Translations under genes and position numbers: made by a program
In this document: positions 9,284 to 16,423 of the stretch, one piece after another
How positions within the stretch are numbered: the stretch's first letter is position 1
Layout of the letters: every line of letters starts with the position of its first letter
The notes under the pieces: generated by a model
Told to the model about the DNA's origin: nothing
Databases searched by the model: none
The model's input: only the letters and a program-made list of their open reading frames with translations
Source: Phycisphaerales bacterium
GTDB lineage: Bacteria > Planctomycetota > Phycisphaerae > Sedimentisphaerales > Anaerobacaceae
Length of the DNA stretch: 64,000 nucleotides
Direction: 5' to 3'
Assembly (NCBI GenBank): GCA_030602885.1
Contig: JAUVYV010000004.1
Span: 58,294 to 122,293 of the forward strand

Positions 9284-9933
9284 TTTGCCCCTTAAGCCGT
9301 CAGTTGGCGGTTTGTACCCCGGTGAACCCCCGGCATGAAGCCGGGGGCTTTCGGCGGAAAATTGGGTTTGAATTGGGCCCGGCACCACGATGGGTGTGGG
9401 GTCTGCGCGACCCTCGCGGGTCGCTTGAAAATTGGGTTCGTTTTGGGTTCGTTTTTCATTGGCCTAATTCGTGATTTTTGTTGTAAATCTTTTTTTTGTA
9501 AAGAGTTAGCATCTACTTTGCCTATTTTAACATTGGGTTCGTTTTGGGTTCGTTTTTTTGTATCTTTGCCGGCAAACATTTCTGTAAATCCTTTTGATAC
9601 ATAGATTTAAGTGATGTCTAATTATTTTGACATTGGGTTTGTTTTGCATAAAAAGGTTGTTGTCGTATCTCGGATCTCGTCGTTCGTATTTCGTTTGTTG
9701 AGGCGCGCTATGCACGCGGTGTTTTTTATGCCCCCGGCCTCGTAGGGCCGAGGTTAATTTAGGCGGGTAAAAGTGGAATCGAGTGGTTGTTGTTGAGGCC
9801 TTCGAATTTTAGTTTTTTATCAAGCTTTCATATGTTAGGTGGGTATTATACTCCATGGGAGGTTAGATGTCAAGTGAAATTTTTGGGTTGGCCAAGGGAA
9901 AAGGAGAAAACCAGAATGTCCCTTTTATTACCT
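9284..9933. repeat. Gene-free stretch with degenerate TTGGGTTCG/TTGGGTTTG repeats and hairpins
   Basis: No convincing gene is present. From about 9327 a hairpin CCCCCGGC...GCCGGGGG is followed by CTTTCGGCGG, then loosely repeated TTGGGTTCG/TTTTGGGTTCG units near 9363, 9431, 9533 and 9636. A similar layout, hairpin first and repeats after, occurs at 63770-64000. Translated on the minus strand the units give NEPKTNPIF-like peptides that I treat as spurious. A smaller hairpin (CCTCG...CGAGG) lies near 9740. The stretch separates the SGNH-hydrolase gene from the end of the LysE-family gene. Confidence 0.6.
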
Positions 9934-10560
9934 TCACAGCATCGTGCTCAGGATTACCAGCAGGCCCAGGACGGTGAGTATTGCGCCGAAGATATTACCA
10001 AGCAAGCATAATTTGTCGTCGCCGATTTTCTTATGGAATATACCGACCGAGACGCTCAGCAGAAGCCACCATAACATCGAGCCGGCGAATACACCAGCCA
10101 CCAGAGAACCGGCGGAGGCATAGCCGGTCCGTGAGCTGACCAACCCCAGCCCGGCGAAGGCGCCTGTCAGCATTATAAACGTCATGGGGTTTGACAGTGT
10201 AACGAAAAAGGCGGAGCCGAAGTTGTTCACGTGGCGCATACCGTCACTTGAAATTTGCTTTCGAGCCGCCTTTGATACAAATGCGCGAATCCCGATTATA
10301 CAGAGGAATATCCCGCCTAATACCCTGAGCCACAACTGCTGTTCGACCATAAAATCGGATATAATCGTCAATCCAAACGCCGCCAGCGATGCATACAGTG
10401 CGTCGGCTGAGGCGGCACCAAGACCCGACGTTAGCCCATGTAATCGCCCCTCTAAAAGTGTCCGCTGGGCACAGAGAAAACCAACGGGGCCAATCGGTAT
10501 CGCGACCACTATTCCGACAATCAATCCTTCGATAAACGCTCTTAAACCCATAGCTGTCAC
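9934..10560 (-). CDS. LysE/RhtB family exporter
   Basis: This 208-aa inner-membrane protein has about six hydrophobic helices and the LysE-family N-terminus (FIEGLIVGIVVAIPIGPVG) plus the conserved NPMTFI in the fourth segment. Family members export amino acids or similar small molecules by proton exchange; the substrate is unknown. The GTG at 10560 overlaps the stop of the PmoA-like gene as GTGA; ATG 10551 is the alternative start. It is the last gene of a four-gene minus-strand unit starting at 13893. Confidence 0.85.
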   Translation of the reverse strand: MTAMGLRAFIEGLIVGIVVAIPIGPVGFLCAQRTLLEGRLHGLTSGLGAASADALYASLAAFGLTIISDFMVEQQLWLRVLGGIFLCIIGIRAFVSKAARKQISSDGMRHVNNFGSAFFVTLSNPMTFIMLTGAFAGLGLVSSRTGYASAGSLVAGVFAGSMLWWLLLSVSVGIFHKKIGDDKLCLLGNIFGAILTVLGLLVILSTML

Positions 10561-11519
10561 TCAGCGGTGTATTCGGTGAATACCTTTTCGAGCTGCTCTG
10601 CGGAGCGTTTGCCTTCGTAGATGAGCATTCGGAATTTGAACAGGGCGGATTGGCCTGGTTCGAGAGTAAGGGCGAAGGCCTGCGGGTTATCTATGCCGCG
10701 ACCTTTCTGGAAATCGAATTGGCCTAATGGGTTCGCGCTGAACAGGCCATAGCCCCGTGCGTGCCAGTACGTTGGGTAGTTGACACTGTCGGGATGATTT
10801 AGTATCGAAATGCCATAAGTCTGGTTGTCCTTTTCGCCTTCAAGCCGAACCCAGCTTGCGCGCTTGCCCCAAACGCCCTTCTCTCTCCTGTCCCCATTCG
10901 AGTTTAGGTACTCGCCGGTACCGTTGTCTTCTCTCAGCCAGCCCGCTACTCGAATCGCGAACATTCCCTCCTTTGTATCGCCAAATACCACCTTCTGGTC
11001 CTGAGCAGTAAGCTGAATCGTAAAGTCTATTGCATACTCATCCTTCGCGGCTCGAAAGACCATATCCCTTTTCTCTTTAAGCAGGACTTTACCGCTCTTG
11101 CCCACCCAGTGCAAAACAACCGAGAGCGTCCCCTTACCGTCGTCGCCCGCCATCTGAGCTACATTTACGTGCTTTATCTGTGGCGGCGATGTGGTGTTGT
11201 TCCAGAAGCCGTCGGCATTGACCTTGTCATAAGTGAAGAACAGGCCCGTATGGTGCGGATGGTCGGTACTTTCACCCTCAACTTTCTCAAAGGGGAAACT
11301 GCGGTTGACCACAATACCCGACGGGCTTTTCACCGGATACAGAATCGGCTTGGTAAGCTTATCACCGTACCGGTAGCTCGTAAAGAGATTGTCGCCGACC
11401 ATCACATCAATCTTGTCCTCGCCCTCAACAAACTCAACACACGACGACAACTTTGCCGCACAGCCCACACTGCAAAACAGCAGAACAATCCCAACACTGG
11501 CCCACCACCTTATCTTCAT
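10557..11519 (-). CDS. PmoA-family (DUF6807) lipoprotein
   Basis: This 320-aa protein has a lipoprotein signal peptide ending at CSVGC (Cys19). The mature part matches the PmoA/DUF6807 family: DHPHHTGLFFTYDKVNADGFWN, a DFTIQLTAQDQKVVFGDTKEGMFAIRV segment, and a C-terminal half with NHPDSVNYPTYWHARGYGLFSANPLG. The family name is historical; no methane oxidation is implied. In planctomycetes these genes travel with exported oxidoreductases and sugar isomerases, as here, so a role in sugar processing is likely. It starts 12 bases after the preceding oxidoreductase, with GGAG just upstream. Confidence 0.83.
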   Translation of the reverse strand: MKIRWWASVGIVLLFCSVGCAAKLSSCVEFVEGEDKIDVMVGDNLFTSYRYGDKLTKPILYPVKSPSGIVVNRSFPFEKVEGESTDHPHHTGLFFTYDKVNADGFWNNTTSPPQIKHVNVAQMAGDDGKGTLSVVLHWVGKSGKVLLKEKRDMVFRAAKDEYAIDFTIQLTAQDQKVVFGDTKEGMFAIRVAGWLREDNGTGEYLNSNGDRREKGVWGKRASWVRLEGEKDNQTYGISILNHPDSVNYPTYWHARGYGLFSANPLGQFDFQKGRGIDNPQAFALTLEPGQSALFKFRMLIYEGKRSAEQLEKVFTEYTAE

Positions 11520-11531
11520 ACTCCACTCTCC

Positions 11532-12950
11532 CTACTTCATCGCTATTTTCAATGCCCTGGTGGTCGTATAGTATTTCGCCTTCATATTCGCCACTTCCCA
11601 GTCGGGTAGCTTAGCCCCTTGCAGGTACTTGAGGTATCTTTCGGTGACCTGTCTGAAGTGCGCTTCATGCCCGATTCGTTTGTCATCAGGTATCTTTAGC
11701 TTCCAGCCCGTCTCGGTCGGCTCGAACGATACACCCTGGCAAACTTCCAGAAGCCGCATAAGCGACGTCAACAGGGCCAGCTCGAGCTTGTCCTTATCAG
11801 CACCCGGTACGGGCTCGATATAAACCTCAGGTCTGTAATTCTGCTCGGCGCCCTGTTTGATAATGATATTGGCTTTCGTGCCGCGCATGATTGAGTAATG
11901 TGTGTCTGCGGCGCCTTCGGGGGCTTGGAAATTCCAGACAACAGAAACCTTTGCATATATGCCTTTAATCTTGTAGATAATTTCACCGTTCGCATAACAG
12001 GGCAGGGCGCCATCGGCGTTGAGCTTGTCGGTCAGGAAGGGCTCGAAATCATCGAGTTGTGTGACCTTTTTGTACTGCTCTTTGGTTATCATTGTAGGCC
12101 AGCGCCTGGTCTTTTTAATCTCGATATCCGTATGGTAATCGATAGACTGCTCCGGGAAAGTCTCCCACATCACCAGGTCCAGCAGATGCGTCGTCACATC
12201 AACAATACCTTCTCCCTGCTGGGTCGTATCGAAGTACCAGCCGGGCCGTTTGATTGGGTTACCCGACACATATTTGAAAAAGTGGTGTACGCTATCTTTA
12301 ACCACCGCCGGTTCATCCGCCGAGCCGGTAACAAGCTCGCCGAACACGGCCTTGTTGTGCACCAGCTCCTTTTGCAGGATTGTCGTAATCCCGCTCCGCT
12401 CGGTCATAATATCATAAAGCAGCAGGCCGTTTCTTTCGGCAGTATCGAGCGCACTTTCGAGGATATCGAAACCTTCCTCGCTTATGCACATCGGCTTGTC
12501 CGCCAGAACGTTGAGACCTGCGTCCACACAGGCCCTGATATACTCCGCCTTCCTTTTGTTGTTGCCAGAAATAACAACCACGTTGCCTTTTTTCTCGGCC
12601 AGCATCTTCTCAAGGAAGTCGTCGCCGGTATAAACCTTCTCAACCCAGCTTGTGGGATTTTCCGCCCTCGTGTTGTAACCCTCGATTCGCTTTAGATGGT
12701 CCTCAACATCCGGGCCCTTCGGGGCATACACATAAACCGTCGGTGACACCTCGTCGTACATCGTCTTCTGGACGAGCGCCGCGTGAAAATGTCCCGGGTC
12801 AAGCGTAATCAGCTTGACCGCATATTCCTTCACCGGCCTGGCCGCTTCCTTCTTTACCGGCTCTTCCTTCTTTACACCTTTCTTCCTGCACGAAACCGCC
12901 GACATCACCAGCAATATCGAAAGACCGACTAAAATCACTTTTCTGAACAT
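11532..12950 (-). CDS. Gfo/Idh/MocA-family oxidoreductase, lipoprotein
   Basis: The 472-aa protein carries a lipobox (SAVSC, Cys21), then a Lys/Glu-rich linker and a dinucleotide-binding oxidoreductase fold. The EKP-like motif reads LADKPM, and the C-terminal half fits the putative oxidoreductase C-terminal domain seen with this subgroup (HYSIMRGTKANIIIKQG). It lacks a typical glycine-rich GxGxxG; the first strand is KLITLDPGHFHAAL. These proteins act on sugars or derivatives with NAD(P), although cofactor supply outside the cytoplasm is unclear. GGAAGGA precedes the ATG. It lies 85 bases after the TIM-barrel isomerase gene and is probably in its operon. Confidence 0.85.
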   Translation of the reverse strand: MFRKVILVGLSILLVMSAVSCRKKGVKKEEPVKKEAARPVKEYAVKLITLDPGHFHAALVQKTMYDEVSPTVYVYAPKGPDVEDHLKRIEGYNTRAENPTSWVEKVYTGDDFLEKMLAEKKGNVVVISGNNKRKAEYIRACVDAGLNVLADKPMCISEEGFDILESALDTAERNGLLLYDIMTERSGITTILQKELVHNKAVFGELVTGSADEPAVVKDSVHHFFKYVSGNPIKRPGWYFDTTQQGEGIVDVTTHLLDLVMWETFPEQSIDYHTDIEIKKTRRWPTMITKEQYKKVTQLDDFEPFLTDKLNADGALPCYANGEIIYKIKGIYAKVSVVWNFQAPEGAADTHYSIMRGTKANIIIKQGAEQNYRPEVYIEPVPGADKDKLELALLTSLMRLLEVCQGVSFEPTETGWKLKIPDDKRIGHEAHFRQVTERYLKYLQGAKLPDWEVANMKAKYYTTTRALKIAMK

Positions 12951-13035
12951 ATCTGAATCCTTCCCGCAAACTAACGTTCTTCGAGATTAGCCGTTACCTG
13001 CACCGGGCGTGCCCATACAATAATCTTTTCATCGT

Positions 13036-13893
13036 TCAAAGAACCGCGAGCACACCTTTGACATAGCCAACCGACTCGGCCAGCCCTGCCAGCGGGTCAT
13101 TGGGGTCCTTTTCGTATTCAAAGGCCACAACGCCTGTATAGTTAATTTTTATCAAAGTCCGCAGGAACTTTGGAATATCAATCACGCCTCGACCTACTTC
13201 AATGCTTTTTCCTTCTGCCGCTGCAACATCAACATCCTTCATATCTACATCATATAGTCGATCTGCGTATTTCTCCGTGGCTTGTGATGGATCCACGCCC
13301 GCTCGTTTGGTGTGGCCAATGTCATGACATAGGCCTATACGCAAATCAAGGTCTTTTATCTTTTCGTAAGCACTTGCTGGTGTTGGATAAAGTTCATCAC
13401 CGGGCCCATGATTGTGAATCGCCACCTTGATATCATACTCTTGAACTTTCTTCTCGAGAAGTCCAAGCAGCTCGTACTTAGGCACGCCAATAATTACCTT
13501 CATCCCTGCCGCTTTAGCATAATCAAATGCACGATGCACCTCCGAGGTTTCATTCATATAAATCACCCCACCGCCATAAAGCTCCAGCCCTGCCTCTTTC
13601 ACCTTTGCCGTGATTTTTTCTATAACCTCAGCTTTACTGTTCAGAGGCAAATGCATGCTTTTTAATTTAATATACTTCAATCCTACTTGTTGCGCCATCT
13701 CCAGCACTTCATCCAGCCGGAACTTCCTTAACGTATACGAAGCAAGGCCCAGGTTAAACTTGGTCTTTGGCTGACTCTGACGTTGTTCCGCGGCAAGCGA
13801 CGCACTCTGTTTGGGATTCCCGCCCAGCAGCGAAGCTGCGGCTCCAAGCCCCGCCAGTTTGACAAATTCCCGTCTGTTCTGTCTGATTTTCAT
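13036..13893 (-). CDS. Sugar phosphate isomerase/epimerase-family protein, Tat-exported
   Basis: The 285-aa protein starts with a twin-arginine signal (NRREFVKLAGLGAAASLLGG) followed by a xylose-isomerase-like TIM barrel (AP endonuclease 2 superfamily). Metal-ligand candidates are visible in AIHNHGPGDE, GLCHDIGHTKRAG and the late VAFEYEKD. The substrate is unknown. ATG 13893 is preferred over GTG 13902 because AAGGAG lies eight bases upstream. It leads the minus-strand set isomerase - Gfo/Idh/MocA - PmoA-like - LysE, and is divergent from another exported oxidoreductase at 14213, which suggests one sugar-modification pathway. Confidence 0.85.
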   Translation of the reverse strand: MKIRQNRREFVKLAGLGAAASLLGGNPKQSASLAAEQRQSQPKTKFNLGLASYTLRKFRLDEVLEMAQQVGLKYIKLKSMHLPLNSKAEVIEKITAKVKEAGLELYGGGVIYMNETSEVHRAFDYAKAAGMKVIIGVPKYELLGLLEKKVQEYDIKVAIHNHGPGDELYPTPASAYEKIKDLDLRIGLCHDIGHTKRAGVDPSQATEKYADRLYDVDMKDVDVAAAEGKSIEVGRGVIDIPKFLRTLIKINYTGVVAFEYEKDPNDPLAGLAESVGYVKGVLAVL

Positions 13894-14212
13894 TCGAATC
13901 ACTCCTTACATGTTATAACTGGCCTGCTACCATGCCTTTTCCAGCCCAAAAACGAAAGACACGAGTCCAACAACCTTCAATCGCACGTCCATTGTCGCTG
14001 CATCACTTCTCTTGTCAATCAGAAAAGAGACGCTCCAAATTCTGCTTCTAAAATTATCACGGATGAAGTTTTCCTTTGACATTCACCGTCCGGCAATTAG
14101 CATACCAGTATATGCTCAACCAGAGATACTCGCCTGTGGTATATCTCGGTTGTGAAGAGTTAATATAAGCGCACAATCAAAATCTTTTGGTTGAATTAAA
14201 GGAGAAGCTCAA
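13894..14212. other. Divergent intergenic region, 319 bases
   Basis: This stretch separates the isomerase gene (-) from the Tat oxidoreductase gene (+) and should hold promoters for both. TTGACA occurs at 14076-14081, but no good -10 element follows at 17 bases. AAAGGAG immediately precedes the plus-strand ATG. I see no small gene and no strong hairpin. Confidence 0.4.
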
Positions 14213-15706
14213 ATGTCATACAAACCGAAAATATCACGTCGCGAATTTCTGAGTAAAGGTTCCCAGGCAGCGGCAGGCATCGCCGCCGTCACTACGTTGG
14301 CCTCTTGCGCCGCACCGACCGCAAAACCCGCCGCGAAAGCAAAAACCATCGGCGCCAACGAGCGAATCAACCTCGGCGTCATTGGCATCCGTGGCCAGGG
14401 CATGGTTCATGCCGAGGGATTCGCCAAGATACCAAACGTCCGAATCAGGACACTCTGTGATGTGGACGAGAATCTCTTCGGCTCCCGCGCCAAGACAATC
14501 GCCGATATCCACGGCGCTGCCCCGTTATACGAGCAGGACCTTCGCAGGGTCTTTGACGATAAAGACATCGACGCGGTCGCCATCGCCACTCCCAACCACT
14601 GGCATGCGCTGGCGGCCATCTGGGCCTGCCAGGCCGGCAAGCACGTCTATGTCGAAAAGCCCTGCTCGTACAACATCTTCGAAGGCCGAAAGATGGTCGA
14701 AGCCGCCAGAAAATACAACCGCCTCGTCCAGGTCGGCTTCCAGAACCGCTCCATCAAAAACGTCCGCCAGGCAATGCAGTTTCTGCACGAAGGCGGTATC
14801 GGCAACGTATATATGGCGCGCGGACTCTGTTTCAAAGCACGGGACAGCATCGGAAAGGTCCCCGACGGCATCGGCTCAGGGCCCAGATACAGATATTTCG
14901 TCTGGAACAATCCGGGCGAAAACTATACGGAAGATTATATGAGCAGGGTCGATTACGACCTCTGGACAGGCCCTGCACCGAAGCAGCCCTTCAACTACAA
15001 CCGCTTCCACTACAACTGGCACTGGAACTGGAACTACGGCAACGGCGACATCGGAAACCAGGGACCGCATCAGTTCGACATCGCAAGATGGGGTCTCAAC
15101 AAGAACGAGCACCCGAAAAGAGTACAGTCTATGGGCGGTTATTTCGCCTTCGACTCAGACCAGCAGACCCCCAACACGCAGATAGCCAGCTTCGAATATT
15201 CCGATGGGAAAATCCTTCAGTTCGAGGTCCGAGGCGTTTACAGCAACGATGAAGCTGCTATGTTCAAAAAGCTGGAGGACCAGGACCTCTATTCGAAAAT
15301 CCAGGATGGCGTTGCAATAGGTAATCTTTTCTACGGGTCAAAGGGCTGGATGTACGTCAACGGAGGTACATGGAAGACATTCCTCGGAAGAAACAACGAG
15401 CCCGGCCCAAGCTCCGAAACAGCCGAAGAGTTCGCAGACCCGATGAACATCATAGGCTCAGGCGGCGGCTCTCACCAGGCCAACTTCATAAACGCTCTGC
15501 GCAGCGGCAAAAAAGAAGACCTCACCTGTGACATCGAGCATGGTTTTATGTCAACGGCCCTGCCTCACCTTGCCAATATCTCTTACCGACTCAGACGCCA
15601 GCTCACATTCGACGCTAAAAAGGAAAAATTCGTGGGCGACTCCAAGGCCGACAAGATGCTAACCCGCCGGTACCGACACCCCTACGTCGTCTCTGAAAAG
15701 GTCTAA
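14213..15706 (+). CDS. Tat-exported Gfo/Idh/MocA-family oxidoreductase
   Basis: This 497-aa protein begins with a twin-arginine signal (ISRREFLSKGSQAAAGIAAV) ending near a Cys in LASCAAP, so it may also be lipid-modified. The NAD-binding strand reads INLGVIGIRGQGMVHAEGF, with CDVDE at the end of strand two and the EKP motif in HVYVEKPCS. The substrate-side domain has the long aromatic insert (NRFHYNWHWNWNYGNGDIGNQGPHQFDIARW) typical of the planctomycete-type exported subgroup. The actual sugar substrate is unknown. AAAGGAG precedes the ATG. The gene is divergent from the isomerase operon and probably shares its regulation. Confidence 0.9.
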   Translation: MSYKPKISRREFLSKGSQAAAGIAAVTTLASCAAPTAKPAAKAKTIGANERINLGVIGIRGQGMVHAEGFAKIPNVRIRTLCDVDENLFGSRAKTIADIHGAAPLYEQDLRRVFDDKDIDAVAIATPNHWHALAAIWACQAGKHVYVEKPCSYNIFEGRKMVEAARKYNRLVQVGFQNRSIKNVRQAMQFLHEGGIGNVYMARGLCFKARDSIGKVPDGIGSGPRYRYFVWNNPGENYTEDYMSRVDYDLWTGPAPKQPFNYNRFHYNWHWNWNYGNGDIGNQGPHQFDIARWGLNKNEHPKRVQSMGGYFAFDSDQQTPNTQIASFEYSDGKILQFEVRGVYSNDEAAMFKKLEDQDLYSKIQDGVAIGNLFYGSKGWMYVNGGTWKTFLGRNNEPGPSSETAEEFADPMNIIGSGGGSHQANFINALRSGKKEDLTCDIEHGFMSTALPHLANISYRLRRQLTFDAKKEKFVGDSKADKMLTRRYRHPYVVSEKV

Positions 15707-15720
15707 ACAATACATTGTGC

Positions 15721-15748
15721 CCTGGTCCCGGTCCAGACCGGGACCAGG
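15721..15748. other. Strong inverted repeat (12-bp stem)
   Basis: CCTGGTCCCGGT, a four-base loop CCAG, then ACCGGGACCAGG form a perfect stem just after the oxidoreductase stop. No T tract follows on either strand, so it is not a classical terminator; it may stabilise the 3' end of the transcript. Confidence 0.5.
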
Positions 15749-15783
15749 TGCCAAATATAACGTTTACAAGAATCAACCCACCT

Positions 15784-15799
15784 GTAACCGGCCGGTTAC
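15784..15799. promoter_or_regulatory. Perfect 16-bp palindrome upstream of the EIIA gene
   Basis: GTAACCGGCCGGTTAC is a perfect palindrome lying about 35 bases upstream of a weak promoter-like pair (TTGCTT at 15819, TACACT at 15842). The dimeric symmetry and position would fit an operator for the EIIA gene; this is inference from symmetry only. Confidence 0.35.
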
Positions 15800-15898
15800 G
15801 AAAATTTTGCGTTTGGTGTTGCTTTGACGGTGAAAATTTGGTACACTTAAGGGTTTGTGTAATAAAGAAAGAGTGTGGTGCATATTTCGGTAGTAGGA

Positions 15899-16357
15899 AT
15901 GATACTGACACAAATACTCCGGCCTGCCTGCGTGAAGGTTCCGTTAGACGGCAAAGACAAGAAATCGGCAATAATCGAATTGGTGGATGTCCTCGACAAC
16001 AACGGGCTTCTATTGGACAAAGAGACTGCCCTGCAGGCGGTTCTTACGCGTGAGGAAACTCGCAGCACAGGAATTGGGTCGGGAATAGCAATTCCGCACG
16101 GCAAGTGTACAGCGGTCAAAGAGCTGGTGATGGCCATTGGGATTGCGGCTGAGCCGATTGAATTCGAGAGCGTGGACGGCAAAGGTGTAAGCATCATTAT
16201 ACTGCTGGTTTCACCGGCCAACCAGACCGGACCTCACATTCAGGCACTTGCGAAGATAAGTCGGCTAATGCTTGATGAAGAGTTCAGGCAGAAACTTCAG
16301 AAGGTCGGCTCTCCTGACGAGCTGTACGAGCTTTTGAGCAATAAAGAGAACGAATAG
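15899..16357 (+). CDS. PTS EIIA-Ntr/fructose-type phosphotransfer protein
   Basis: The 152-aa protein is a stand-alone PTS EIIA domain of the fructose/nitrogen type. The phospho-accepting His is His67 in IAIPHGK, and the flanking segments (STGIGSGIAIPHGK, IIILLVSPANQTGPHIQALAKIS) match the family. No EI, HPr, EIIB or EIIC lies nearby, so a regulatory rather than transport role is likely. ATG 15899 gives the usual N-terminus MILTQILRPACV, but its ribosome site is weak; GTG 15875 or 15878 would add seven or eight residues. It is convergent with the alpha-glucan phosphorylase gene, which hints at a link to carbohydrate reserve control. Confidence 0.85.
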   Translation: MILTQILRPACVKVPLDGKDKKSAIIELVDVLDNNGLLLDKETALQAVLTREETRSTGIGSGIAIPHGKCTAVKELVMAIGIAAEPIEFESVDGKGVSIIILLVSPANQTGPHIQALAKISRLMLDEEFRQKLQKVGSPDELYELLSNKENE

Positions 16358-16423
16358 AGGTCGTTCTCGGGCAGGTTATGGTCATTTCATACGGGGGCGC
16401 GTAACAAGTTTACCAGCCAATCC

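Noticed and set aside
9292..9579. Minus-strand peptide with NEPKTNPIF-like runs
   Set aside because: The peptide is the translation of the TTGGGTTCG repeat and a hairpin, with no ribosome site or other support.
11898..12695. Open frame of 265 codons on the plus strand
   Set aside because: It is a shadow of the Gfo/Idh/MocA gene on the other strand.
14076..14104. TTGACA followed by GCATAC as a promoter for the Tat oxidoreductase
   Set aside because: The -10 match is poor and the spacing is not ideal.
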